A stretch of DNA of 51,344 nt, taken from positions 1 through 51,344 of the forward strand of contig JAUWKS010000021.1 of NCBI GenBank assembly GCA_030614005.1, read 5' to 3'. The translations under genes were made by a program, and so were the position numbers. The stretch comes from Candidatus Heimdallarchaeota archaeon. GTDB taxonomy: Archaea > Asgardarchaeota > Heimdallarchaeia > JABLTI01. Positions 8,485-16,643 of this stretch are shown piece after piece; position 1 is the stretch's first letter; each line of letters starts with the position of its first letter. The notes under the pieces are model-generated. The model ran no database searches. It saw only the letters and a program-made list of their open reading frames with translations, and had not been told where the DNA came from.

Positions 8485-9219
8485 TTGAGCAACAATCTAG
8501 ACAATTTATTAAGCGATATTTACTCTTCAGATGGTCAAAGTCAAGGCGTAAAAGAATTAGCTATGTTAATCAACAATCTATCAAACTTACTTCTAAAATC
8601 AATTAGCCAATTGGAAAGTAGAGTGTTAAAACTTGAACAATCTTCAAGAGGAGGAGCAGTAGCTAGCAGTCCTTTAGCTCCAACTACAACTCCAGCACCC
8701 AGACCAAAAGCGGCATCACCATTTAAACCAGCAACACCAGTAAAGAGAACTCCACCACCACCTCCCCAACAGAGAGCTGCCCCTGTAACAGCCCCTGCAA
8801 AAGGAGATGGACCAAGTTCAGCATCTCAAGCAGCTTCTATGCTAGGTGCAACACTTAAACCAGCACCTAAGAAATCTCCAACTGCAAGCTCAGCAGCAAA
8901 TGGATCAGGCCCTTCATTCCTAACAGGTGTAGTGAATCCAAATGCAAGGCAAGCAGCACCAACATCAACAAGTGGAGGAGTTACCATAGATGCAGCAGCA
9001 CCAACACCAACAAGTGGAGGTATTGCAGGTCCCAGAGGCGGATTTAAAGGAGAGTTAGCTGAAAAACTTGCAAGGAGAAGAGCAAAAGTTCAGCAACAAC
9101 TTGAAGATGACTTTGATGCTCCAGAAGAAGTGATAGTTGAAGAAGAGGGCCCAAGTAGTGAATTAAAAACTGATTTGGAAGATGAACTTCGAAATGCATT
9201 TTCAAAACTAAAAGGTTAA
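8485..9219 (+). CDS. proline-rich coiled-coil protein with Ena/VASP-like actin-binding motif (tentative)
   Basis: A 244-residue protein with three parts. Residues 1-55 form a predicted helix/coiled coil. Residues 56-185 are a disordered Ala/Pro/Ser/Thr linker holding a five-proline run (about 90-94) and a near-duplicated TSTSGG/TPTSGG unit (160-179). The C-terminus has GGFKGELAEKLARRRAKV (about 186-202), an acidic stretch and an amphipathic helix (about 224-243). The LARRR motif preceded by Gly-Gly and a short helix resembles the F-actin-binding segment of Ena/VASP proteins, which also have a polyproline centre and a C-terminal coil. No EVH1 domain is present. The TTG start at 8485 follows AAGGTGG by 9 nt. 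The gene ends 9 bp before the ThiI-like gene. The cytoskeletal role is inference from architecture. Confidence 0.75.
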   Translation: MSNNLDNLLSDIYSSDGQSQGVKELAMLINNLSNLLLKSISQLESRVLKLEQSSRGGAVASSPLAPTTTPAPRPKAASPFKPATPVKRTPPPPPQQRAAPVTAPAKGDGPSSASQAASMLGATLKPAPKKSPTASSAANGSGPSFLTGVVNPNARQAAPTSTSGGVTIDAAAPTPTSGGIAGPRGGFKGELAEKLARRRAKVQQQLEDDFDAPEEVIVEEEGPSSELKTDLEDELRNAFSKLKG

Positions 9220-9228
9220 AGATATCTG

Positions 9229-9960
9229 ATGAAGCAAAAAAAAGTTATTTGTTTGATAAGTGATGGGTTAGATTCACCTGTCGCAACTTTTCTTCTTGAA
9301 CAAAAAAGCCTACATGTAATAGGCATTCATTTTAATAATCAACCTTTTGTGGGAAAAGCAAAACACGTGAAAAGCAATGTGCAACCTTCAGAAGATCCTA
9401 TACCTAGTAAGCTACTTTTTTCTCGGCAAATAGAACCAATTGCATACAAATTAGTACATGCTTTTCAAAGTCAAAAATCATTTCAACTCTATATTGTACC
9501 ACATGGCGAAGATTTAGCCGAAATAATCAAGACTTCCGGAGATGAAAAAATAACTTGTATTCTCTGTAAACGATTGATGTTAAAAAAAGCCGAACATTTC
9601 GCCAATCAAGTGGGAGCTACTTTGATTGCTACCGGGGATATTTTAGGAGAACAAGCAAGTCAAACTATTGATACGCTAAAACTTATCGAGAGTTCACTTT
9701 CAAATACAAGACTAATTCGACCAAATATTGGTTTAAATAAAGAGGAAGTGATAGCCATTTCTAGAAAGATAGGAACATATCAACATTCTGAATTAGCCGC
9801 TAAGTTCACTTGCACAGCTGTTCCAACAAAACCATCTACAAAAGCAGCAGATGAAAGAATTGCCTTAGCTGAGGCAAAATTGAATTTTGATAAAATGATT
9901 GAGAAAAGCTGGGCAAGAGCAACAATGATAACCATTTCTGAATCTAGTTCGCAAAATTAG
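9229..9960 (+). CDS. ThiI-type PP-loop sulfurtransferase domain protein, no THUMP
   Basis: A 243-residue protein matching the C-terminal adenylation domain of ThiI (tRNA 4-thiouridine synthase). The PP-loop is SDGLDSPVA (about residues 11-19). A CILCKRLM segment (about 102-109) contains the presumed catalytic-type cysteine, and TGDILGEQASQT (about 129-140) is typical of ThiI. Full ThiI has N-terminal ferredoxin-like and THUMP domains for tRNA binding. They are absent here, so a partner or another thiolation substrate is implied. It follows the VASP-like gene by 9 bp, with an ATG start, probably on one transcript. Confidence 0.85.
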   Translation: MKQKKVICLISDGLDSPVATFLLEQKSLHVIGIHFNNQPFVGKAKHVKSNVQPSEDPIPSKLLFSRQIEPIAYKLVHAFQSQKSFQLYIVPHGEDLAEIIKTSGDEKITCILCKRLMLKKAEHFANQVGATLIATGDILGEQASQTIDTLKLIESSLSNTRLIRPNIGLNKEEVIAISRKIGTYQHSELAAKFTCTAVPTKPSTKAADERIALAEAKLNFDKMIEKSWARATMITISESSSQN

Positions 9961-10190
9961 CTGATAAAAAAGCATTTATCAAATGTTTCAGACAAAAAAA
10001 TATTTTAATAGATATTAAATCTGTATTATAATGGGAATAATATCTTTGCTAAAGTTCAAATACTAGCAAAGAGTTCAATCGAAGAACTAAAAACTTTCAT
10101 CTAAAATAGTCAAATATTTCATTGGTACATAGAGAAAGTTTTTTGAATGAGTATAAGAAAGAAGGTTCAATAAAAGAGGATGATGATTAA

Positions 10191-10604
10191 TTGAAAGGAA
10201 TTATTACAGCTTCCAAACTTGTCTCATCTCCTAAGGAGATAGCTTTTCCGGATTCCGTTATGACTAACCTAGAAGAATTAAGCGGAGAAAGTGGAAAGAT
10301 TTTGATTGTTTATGCTTCTAACGTTAAAGCAATTTATTTCTTTTCTGTGGAATCGGAAGTAATTAAAATTGGCATTAAAATTTATCCATTAACATCTAGA
10401 ATTGTTGCTAAGATAATGGCTAAAATCAACGAATTCGCAAATAAGATAACTTATTCAACAGGTCTTTGTCTAGTAGATGATGTCTGTGTCTGGGAAGGAT
10501 TTCTTGAAACCCGTCATCTCACTCGATCTAAAGAAGAAGTCAAAAACCTTCTGAAAGAAATTGAAGAAGTTCAAGATGTTGCAATCGAAGAAGTACCTCA
10601 TTAG
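10191..10604 (+). CDS. ACT-like two-domain protein, paralogue of the gene at 16066
   Basis: A 137-residue protein. The first half (about 1-60) is strand-rich and loosely recalls AbrB-like or related small beta domains. The second half (about 62-135) has a beta-alpha-beta-beta-alpha-beta pattern like ACT or ferredoxin-like regulatory domains, with a distinctive YSTGLCLVDDVC segment (about 87-98). The same segment (YSTGLCFLEDTC) occurs in the protein at 16066-16506, so the two are paralogues. Ligand and partner are unknown; a regulatory or sensor role is inference. The start is TTG at 10191 with an upstream GAGGATG, spacing about 11 nt. Confidence 0.7.
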   Translation: MKGIITASKLVSSPKEIAFPDSVMTNLEELSGESGKILIVYASNVKAIYFFSVESEVIKIGIKIYPLTSRIVAKIMAKINEFANKITYSTGLCLVDDVCVWEGFLETRHLTRSKEEVKNLLKEIEEVQDVAIEEVPH

Positions 10605-10618
10605 AGGTTTTTTCTTTT
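10595..10618 (+). terminator. short hairpin plus U tract
   Basis: A 5-bp stem ACCTC/GAGGT with a 4-nt loop (10595-10608) runs directly into a TTTTTTCTTTT tract. The stem overlaps the stop codon of the ACT-like gene. It is weak but well placed as a terminator. Confidence 0.45.
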
Positions 10619-10747
10619 ACTTTTCAAATTTATTATTTTTCCATTTCTTTATTTATTTACAGTCATGCTTAGGTAAAATCATTTTAGGCAGAAACATATA
10701 ATTGCTTTAGATGACATTTGAACAAAAGCAGCTTGAGATGTTCTCTG

Positions 10748-11743
10748 ATGAATCGTACAATAAAAGATGTTGGTGAAAGATCTCTACTAAAGATGTTCGA
10801 AGAACTAATTGATGCTGGAGATTTACCTTTTAATGATGACGCAGTTGCTTTTTCGCTTTCTGAAAATTTATCCCTAGTAATAAACATTGATACCTTTGTA
10901 GCAAAAACAGATGCACCACCAGAAATGTCACCGTATCAAATGGGAGCAAAAACTACTACGATGTCTATAAGTGATCTAGGAGCAAAAGGAGTACAGCCAC
11001 TATTCACACTGGCTTCAGGTGCTTTCCCTTCTGATTTCGAAGTTGAAAAAACTGTTGAAATAGTTAAAGGAATAAAAGAAACTTCAAACAATTACGGTGC
11101 TAAATATCTCGGTGGAGATACCAATGAAGCTGATGATATCATTTTATCAGTAGTAAGTGCAGGAACAGCAAACAAAAACAAACTCATAAAACGAAATGGT
11201 GCACAAATTGGAGATAGTATATTCACAACAGGATATTTTGGATTTACGGGTGCAGGATTTAAAGTGTTTTTAGAGCAATTCAAAGCAAGAGATTTGCATT
11301 TAACAAAATTCAAAGAAGCGGTCTATAATCCAAAAGCTCGCTTGAAGGAAGGATTACTTTTAGCAAAATATGGTAAAATTTCTAGTTGTATTGATAGTAG
11401 TGATGGATTAGCTTGGTGCTTGATGGAAATTCTTCGAGGAAAAGATCAGTTTGGAATAACTATTGATAATATACCAATTGATGAAACTGTAATAGAATTT
11501 GCAAAAGAAAATAATTTGAATGTTTACGAATTAGCACTATATGCAGGTGAAGAATTTGAATTGGTTTTTACTGTTAACCCTAAAAATTTGGATGACCTTA
11601 ATTCCTTTATGAAAAGAAATGGTGTTAAGATATTTCCTTTAGGAAAAATAGTTAAAAATTCAACAAATAAAATACTACTTGAAACAGAAAGTGAAATAAT
11701 GGAAATTCAACCAAAAGGGTGGCAACATTTCTCTGATAGATAA
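10748..11743 (+). CDS. thiL: thiamine-monophosphate kinase
   Basis: A 331-residue member of the PurM/SelD/ThiL ATP-binding family, matching ThiL, which phosphorylates thiamine monophosphate to the diphosphate cofactor. Supporting features are the N-terminal VGERSLLKMF helix, FNDDAV (metal/ATP site), INIDTFV, the dimer-interface SISDLGAKGVQPLF, GGDTNEAD, a TTGYFGFTGAG segment and CIDSSDGLAWCL. The ATG at 10748 is chosen because ThiL proteins begin just before the GER motif; a TTG ten codons earlier is also in frame. The upstream sequence provides no strong ribosome binding site. No other thiamine gene is adjacent, although the ThiI-type protein lies about 800 bp upstream. Confidence 0.9.
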   Translation: MNRTIKDVGERSLLKMFEELIDAGDLPFNDDAVAFSLSENLSLVINIDTFVAKTDAPPEMSPYQMGAKTTTMSISDLGAKGVQPLFTLASGAFPSDFEVEKTVEIVKGIKETSNNYGAKYLGGDTNEADDIILSVVSAGTANKNKLIKRNGAQIGDSIFTTGYFGFTGAGFKVFLEQFKARDLHLTKFKEAVYNPKARLKEGLLLAKYGKISSCIDSSDGLAWCLMEILRGKDQFGITIDNIPIDETVIEFAKENNLNVYELALYAGEEFELVFTVNPKNLDDLNSFMKRNGVKIFPLGKIVKNSTNKILLETESEIMEIQPKGWQHFSDR

Positions 11744-11779
11744 TAGAAGTAGAAAGTTAATTAAACCAAATCTCTGTGT

Positions 11780-13111
11780 TTGAAAAATATGATAGAAGTT
11801 GCTAAGAATATTTTGACCGAACAATATCTTTGTACACATTGCTTGGGAAGACAATTCGCTTTACTAGGATATGGGTTGTCAGACAAAGAAAGAGGGGAGA
11901 TAATTCAGAACGCTTTGGTCATGGAATATTACGAACAAATTGGTAGTGATGAAAAGATATCGCTGATGATAAAAAATATCTCAAAGTGTAATAATGAATT
12001 AGCAATAAGATCCTATCATAAAGCAACGAAAGAGAAAATAGAACAAGATAAAATTACTTGTGAATTATGTGACGGATTATTTGATAAACTTCCGAATTTT
12101 GTATCAGAGATAAAGCAACTATTACTCAAAGAAGATTACCAAAGTTTTCTTATTGGAGCAATATTTCCAGCAAATCTGATTGAAAGAGAAGACAATTTTA
12201 GGGCTAAATATAGTATTACTACTAGTGAAACAATGAAAGAGGAGTTTACTCGAGAGATAGGAAAAAGTTTTGGTAATGAGACAGGAAAGATTCCAAGTTT
12301 CGATTTGCCTGATATGACAATTATCATAGATTTGCAATCCAATAAAATAAAGCTTGAAAAAAGATCACTCTATATTTACGGAAGATATCGAAAATTTATA
12401 CGAACTATTCCACAAACAAGATGGCCTTGTTGGGAGTGTGATAGTAAAGGATGTCAAAAATGTAATTTTACCGGAAAAATGTATCAAGAAAGTGTTGAAG
12501 AATTAATTGCAGAACCAATTATCAAAATTACTGGTGGTACAGGTTCCAAATTCCATGGAGCAGGTAGAGAAGATATTGATGCATTAATGTTAGGAAATGG
12601 CAGACCATTTGTTCTTGAAATTCAAGACCCAAATATTAGATCTATAAACCTAAAAAGAATTGAAAAAATAGTGAACAGAAAGGCAAGAGGCAAAGTAAAA
12701 GTTGGGCATCTAGTGATTAGTAATAAAAAGAAATTGCAACATATAAAAAACTCATCAACAAAAACCAGAAAAACGTATCGAGCTAAAATTGCCCTTGAAA
12801 AAGAGATTTCTTCTGAACTAGTACTAAAAATTGTTCAAGAATTACAAGGAACAGTGATTAAACAAAAAACACCACAAAGAGTAATGCATCGAAGAGCTAA
12901 TCTTGAAAGGCCCAGAACTGTATATGAAATTAAAGTTAAAAAAACGGGAGAAAAAGAAATTGAAGCAGAAATTACTGGGCAAGGAGGATTATATATTAAG
13001 GAATTAATCTCTGGTGATGAGGGTAGAACCCAACCTAGTTTTAGTAGTATTGTCGGTTTTAATGCTAAATGCTATCAATTAGATGTAATAAGATTGCATT
13101 ACGAAGATTAA
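11780..13111 (+). CDS. pus10: tRNA pseudouridine synthase Pus10
   Basis: A 443-residue Pus10, the archaeal/eukaryotic enzyme that makes pseudouridine 54 (and in archaea 55) in tRNA. The N-terminal part has a zinc-binding set (CTHCLGRQ at about 18-25 and CELCD) and a THUMP-like region. A second Cys cluster (CWECDSKGCQKC) lies near residue 215. The catalytic region has GGTGSKFHGAGREDIDALML, where the Asp after GRE is the expected nucleophile. The C-terminus has the conserved QGGLYIKELISGDEGRTQPS segment. Length matches the family. The start is TTG 11780 or ATG 11789; neither has a good ribosome binding site. It lies 36 bp downstream of thiL and is probably co-transcribed. Confidence 0.92.
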   Translation: MKNMIEVAKNILTEQYLCTHCLGRQFALLGYGLSDKERGEIIQNALVMEYYEQIGSDEKISLMIKNISKCNNELAIRSYHKATKEKIEQDKITCELCDGLFDKLPNFVSEIKQLLLKEDYQSFLIGAIFPANLIEREDNFRAKYSITTSETMKEEFTREIGKSFGNETGKIPSFDLPDMTIIIDLQSNKIKLEKRSLYIYGRYRKFIRTIPQTRWPCWECDSKGCQKCNFTGKMYQESVEELIAEPIIKITGGTGSKFHGAGREDIDALMLGNGRPFVLEIQDPNIRSINLKRIEKIVNRKARGKVKVGHLVISNKKKLQHIKNSSTKTRKTYRAKIALEKEISSELVLKIVQELQGTVIKQKTPQRVMHRRANLERPRTVYEIKVKKTGEKEIEAEITGQGGLYIKELISGDEGRTQPSFSSIVGFNAKCYQLDVIRLHYED

Positions 13112-13122
13112 TTATGGTTGTG

Positions 13123-13569
13123 TTAAGACAACCATTCATCCATTAAATTTGAATATAATTCATCTTTCACCTTTACTTCTTCGTATTTTTCTGTTCGTTC
13201 AGCAATTTCTCGAGCCAATAAATGATAACACGAAGGTATCTCTCTGCGATAAAGAGCATTAAATAAAAAATCCTTACAGGAACAATATGTATGCTCAATA
13301 ACGAGATAATCTTTTTCTTTTCCTCCTGTAACTACCCACCGTGTTATGCCAGATGGTGTGAAGGTGTATTTATGAACTCTTTTTTCACCAACAAGTTCCA
13401 AGGCTTTTTTTACTCTATCACCAAAGATAGATTCAAGTCGCTCGATATCCTCTAAACTTAACCGGCTATCTTTCTTTAATTGCAAAACTATTTCTGGAAA
13501 CACCTCAAAGACTTTCGATTTTTTAATTCGCTTGGGTGATTTTCCTTTGATGTTGAGAGATTTTGACAA
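13123..13569 (-). CDS. SWIM zinc-finger protein
   Basis: A 148-residue protein whose C-terminal half contains a SWIM zinc finger: CSCKDF followed by a Cys-x-His (CYHLL), giving the C-x-C-x(n)-C-x-H pattern (about residues 95-116). The basic N-terminus (about 1-30) is Lys/Ser-rich. In archaea such short SWIM proteins have been linked to RadA/Rad51 paralogues and recombination (Sws1-like), but no RadA paralogue is next to it, so that role is inference. The start is TTG 13569, preceded by AGGAG at 10 nt spacing. It is convergent with pus10, leaving only 11 bp between them. Confidence 0.8.
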   Translation of the reverse strand: MSKSLNIKGKSPKRIKKSKVFEVFPEIVLQLKKDSRLSLEDIERLESIFGDRVKKALELVGEKRVHKYTFTPSGITRWVVTGGKEKDYLVIEHTYCSCKDFLFNALYRREIPSCYHLLAREIAERTEKYEEVKVKDELYSNLMDEWLS

Positions 13570-13615
13570 TTTGTAGATAGCTCCTAGTATATCTGTATCA
13601 ATTGAAGGTCATAAA

Positions 13616-14431
13616 CTAATCGCTGGATTTCTTATCTTTCTTCTGAAGAAGGATTGCCTCTTCAATACTAATTACGCCGCTAGCAACTTTTCTTGCTAAC
13701 TCTTTTGTAACAGTTACATCTCCTTTAGAAAATTGTCTTGAAAGAATTTGTATTTGTTTTAATTCACCATCAGATACTAACCATTTTTCAACGCAGTTTA
13801 CACTTTCTCCTAAACGAAAAGCAATTTCCATAGCTGCTGTTGCATCTTTACCACCTTTGATTTCAACACCATCTCTAGCACCATTTTTCAAAGCTGCTTT
13901 TGCTGTTTCACTGTTCATTGGTGTGGTTTCTAATTCATCGACTACTTCTAAATCAACATCATTTGGTTTAGCATGGAGCAACTCATTCATTAATAAAACT
14001 CTACGATAACCACCTGTAGAACCCAAACGAATTAATGCCATTTTTGCTGGTGTTGTCTTAATTGAAGTAATTACATAATTTACTGCTTCTTTTATACTTC
14101 TAGTTTCTAAGGTTGCACGAACACAACCGTCTGCTATTACAGCTACTCCAATGGTCATGCCAGGATCTACGCCCACTATTACTGAGTCCCATATACGTTT
14201 GCCTTCTAACCCCAAAATAATTGTTGATATTGCTAAGTCAATGTTACCTGTTTCTACCCTAGTTAAAACTACTTTTTGAGGGTAAGTTGTAGGTTTGATT
14301 GTTTCTTCCCTTTCAGTTGTTACTACAACAATTGAACCCTCGGATGGTTGGTCACCAGGAGATATGTGTTCAACTGAGAAACCACCCTTGGTTAACCTCT
14401 CTCTAAGTAGATGACATAACCGAAAATCCAT
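13616..14431 (-). CDS. RNase H-fold (RuvC/YqgF-like) conserved archaeal protein
   Basis: A 271-residue protein. The N-terminal 85 residues look like an alpha/beta domain. From about residue 86 the segment VIVGVDPGMTIGVAVI resembles the first strand and acidic residue of RNase H-fold nucleases such as RuvC and YqgF. Downstream acidic residues in DLEVVDELET and the GGKDATAAMEIA segment could complete a metal site. This matches an archaeal conserved family of predicted RuvC-like proteins; its substrate is unknown. I chose ATG 14431 because the longer TTG start at 14473 would add a hydrophobic stretch and a TATA-like CTTAAAAATA lies near 14480-14490. It precedes the SWIM gene by 46 bp on the same strand. 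Confidence 0.7.
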   Translation of the reverse strand: MDFRLCHLLRERLTKGGFSVEHISPGDQPSEGSIVVVTTEREETIKPTTYPQKVVLTRVETGNIDLAISTIILGLEGKRIWDSVIVGVDPGMTIGVAVIADGCVRATLETRSIKEAVNYVITSIKTTPAKMALIRLGSTGGYRRVLLMNELLHAKPNDVDLEVVDELETTPMNSETAKAALKNGARDGVEIKGGKDATAAMEIAFRLGESVNCVEKWLVSDGELKQIQILSRQFSKGDVTVTKELARKVASGVISIEEAILLQKKDKKSSD

Positions 14432-14627
14432 AGTTGCAAGAGAAATTAACAACACAACACCTTCAATAAACAATCAAGTTATTTTTAAGTAATTAATAAT
14501 ATTAAAGACTATTTCTTTCTTGAAAAACAACAATTAAATGAATGATACTGAAAGAATATTTAAGCAAGAACAAATTAATAGTCAAAGAGAAATATTTTTG
14601 TGTATATCAGAAAACGTGGAATTAAGA

Positions 14628-15308
14628 ATGGTAAAAATTACTTATCCTCTTTTATTAGTAAACTTCAAAACGTATAGTCAAGCTACGGGAAAAAAAGCTT
14701 TTGAGTTAGCGAAAATTTGTGAAAAAGTAATGAAAGAAACTAGCGTTTGTGTTGCTGCTGCAGTGCAAGCAACAGATATTCGAATGATTGCTTCTGAAGT
14801 AGAAATTCCCATTTTCGCTCAACATATTGACCCAATAAAACCTGGAAGTAATACTGGTCAAACAATGATTGATACAGTGAAAGAGGCAGGGGCAATTGGA
14901 ACTCTGATCAATCACAGTGAAAGGAGAATAAAACTTTCAAGCATAGATGAAATATTGATGCTAACAAAAGCACATAATCTTTTCTCATGTGTCTGTGCAA
15001 GTACACCACGAATAGCAGGTGCTGTGGCATCCTTGGACCCTAATTGCTGTGCAACAGAACCTCCAGAGTTAATTGGTTCCGGAATATCCGTAAGCACTGC
15101 TCAACCAGAAATTATTACTGAAACCGTTAATATAATAGCTAAAATCAATCCATCAGTTGTTTCGCTTTGTGGGGCAGGAATTACTAATAGTCAAGATGTT
15201 AAAATTGCACTTGAATTAGGAACTAAAGGAATACTCGTGGCTTCGGGGGTAGTAAAAGCTACTGATCCAGAAAAAGTACTTATGGAAATGGCTTTGATTA
15301 CAAAATAA
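14628..15308 (+). CDS. tpiA: triosephosphate isomerase
   Basis: A 226-residue archaeal-type triosephosphate isomerase, which interconverts dihydroxyacetone phosphate and glyceraldehyde 3-phosphate. The N-terminus has the active-site Asn-Phe-Lys (LLVNFKTYS). LINHSERR holds the conserved His/Ser/Glu-Arg loop, CATEPPELIGSGISV has the catalytic Glu, and CGAGI plus GILVASGVV form the phosphate-binding turns. Archaeal TIMs are about 220-230 residues, shorter than bacterial ones, so I chose ATG 14628 over the in-frame ATG at 14538, which would add 30 unrelated residues. A GTGGA element lies upstream of 14628. Confidence 0.93.
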   Translation: MVKITYPLLLVNFKTYSQATGKKAFELAKICEKVMKETSVCVAAAVQATDIRMIASEVEIPIFAQHIDPIKPGSNTGQTMIDTVKEAGAIGTLINHSERRIKLSSIDEILMLTKAHNLFSCVCASTPRIAGAVASLDPNCCATEPPELIGSGISVSTAQPEIITETVNIIAKINPSVVSLCGAGITNSQDVKIALELGTKGILVASGVVKATDPEKVLMEMALITK

Positions 15309-15481
15309 GGAAAATTACTGGAAAAAAGATTAGTCAAAAAAAATCATTAGAAAAATATCTATAATAATAATACTTAATAAGCGGAAAAAATCAGAAGAAA
15401 TAACTCTGAGAGAATATGATATATAAATATTAATTGACTTTAATTACCTTGTATCATATTATAATAATGGAGGTTCTAGCA

Positions 15482-15994
15482 GTGCCAGAAGAAATTAAAC
15501 TTCAAATTCCAGTCAAAATTGCTGAATTTATTGATAAACTAACTAAAGATGGGTATTTTAATTCGCGAGAGGATTTTGTTCGATGCTCTGTAGAAATTGT
15601 TGCTCAGCTCTACGGTCTTTCTAAAACATCGAAAGGTGGTAAAGCATTATTAGATGTTCTAGCTGACAATGAACTAACAAAAGCAAAACCAGCAAAAAAA
15701 GTTGAAGCAACCAAACGAACAACCCCAGTCACACCTAAACCATTACCAAAGAAAAAATCATCCGAACCTCTTTCAGCGGATGACTGTGATGTGATTGATC
15801 TATTTGCAGGAATGAAATTTGAATTTGAAGATGCTTTGCATGCTAGATATACAATGGAATTGATGAAACAAGCGAAAGCTCCAATACCTAAAGAACAATT
15901 TCTCGGAATATTAGCAAAGCTCCAAGCAAATGGTAATATTGAAAAGAGCGAACATAACAAAAAAGTCGTTTGGAAATTTATTGAAGGATATTAG
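15482..15994 (+). CDS. RHH-like N-terminus plus winged-helix-like C-terminus, putative regulator
   Basis: A 170-residue protein. The N-terminus (about residues 1-45) has a short strand followed by two helices (KIAEFIDKLTKDGYFNSR, then EDFVRCSVEIVAQL), like ribbon-helix-helix DNA-binding proteins. A Lys/Pro/Thr-rich linker (about 65-105) leads to a C-terminal helical domain (about 110-170) that ends in two strands like a winged helix. A transcription-factor role is inference. The start is GTG 15482: GGAGG at 15469-15473 is 8 nt before it, whereas the longer TTG start at 15434 has none. It is followed by a convergent gene and a shared terminator hairpin. Confidence 0.75.
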   Translation: MPEEIKLQIPVKIAEFIDKLTKDGYFNSREDFVRCSVEIVAQLYGLSKTSKGGKALLDVLADNELTKAKPAKKVEATKRTTPVTPKPLPKKKSSEPLSADDCDVIDLFAGMKFEFEDALHARYTMELMKQAKAPIPKEQFLGILAKLQANGNIEKSEHNKKVVWKFIEGY

Positions 15995-16009
15995 TTAATT
16001 AAATAAATA

Positions 16010-16045
16010 GCTAGCTTTTTTCTGGAAGCTAGCACTACATTCCCT
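16010..16045. terminator. hairpin between convergent genes
   Basis: A perfect 8-bp inverted repeat GCTAGCTT / AAGCTAGC (16010-16017 and 16026-16033) with an 8-nt loop lies between two convergent genes. A T-rich run follows at about 16043. It is placed to end transcription from the plus-strand gene and possibly from both sides. Confidence 0.6.
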
Positions 16046-16065
16046 TTTTATAATTAAAAAAACAT

Positions 16066-16506
16066 TCATTCTACTACTAAAACTGATATATCTACTCCAG
16101 ATATCCCTTCTATGGTCATAATATCTTTCTTTAATGCCTCTATATCGATTCTATCAAATTCTTCTGCATCAATGTAGCCATCAAATACACACGTATCTTC
16201 TAGAAAACACAAGCCAGTTGAATAAAGCGCTTTTAGACCTAAAGTTAAAAATATGTTACCAATTCTCTTTAGAAAATCAGGAGTTAACTGTCCTATATCA
16301 ATTGCTATTTTATACACCTTACTTGTCGTAGTAGGAATAATACGAATAATCTTGGTATTTGGTGTCAGTATAATTACAGCATAATTTCCAATCTCTGGTT
16401 TAAGTGCTTCAAGAAAATCAGCACTAAGTTGTAAAGATTTTTCTGACTCGAGTTTAAACATGCGCGCCATTGTTATTTGAAGGATTTCGTCTTTTTTCTT
16501 GACCAT
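16066..16506 (-). CDS. ACT-like two-domain protein, paralogue of the gene at 10191
   Basis: A 146-residue protein with the same two-part arrangement as the protein at 10191-10604. An N-terminal strand-rich domain has a segment reminiscent of AbrB-like folds (SLQLSADFLEALKP, then IILTPNTKIIRI). A C-terminal ACT-like domain contains YSTGLCFLEDTCVFDGYI, matching YSTGLCLVDDVCVWEGFL of the paralogue. The two invariant cysteines might bind a ligand or metal, but that is not shown. The basic N-terminus MVKKKD is unique to this copy. The ATG at 16506 has no strong ribosome binding site. Confidence 0.7.
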   Translation of the reverse strand: MVKKKDEILQITMARMFKLESEKSLQLSADFLEALKPEIGNYAVIILTPNTKIIRIIPTTTSKVYKIAIDIGQLTPDFLKRIGNIFLTLGLKALYSTGLCFLEDTCVFDGYIDAEEFDRIDIEALKKDIMTIEGISGVDISVLVVE

Positions 16507-16643
16507 CTTTTTGTGCCTCTCATTAAGATACTAATTTTGAGAAATAACAATAATTCTCAATGATTCTTGATATATTTCTAGTTATCAGTTAAAAAACCAA
16601 GTAATTAAATAATTCCTAGAAAATTTAATTTTTGTCGTTCTTT

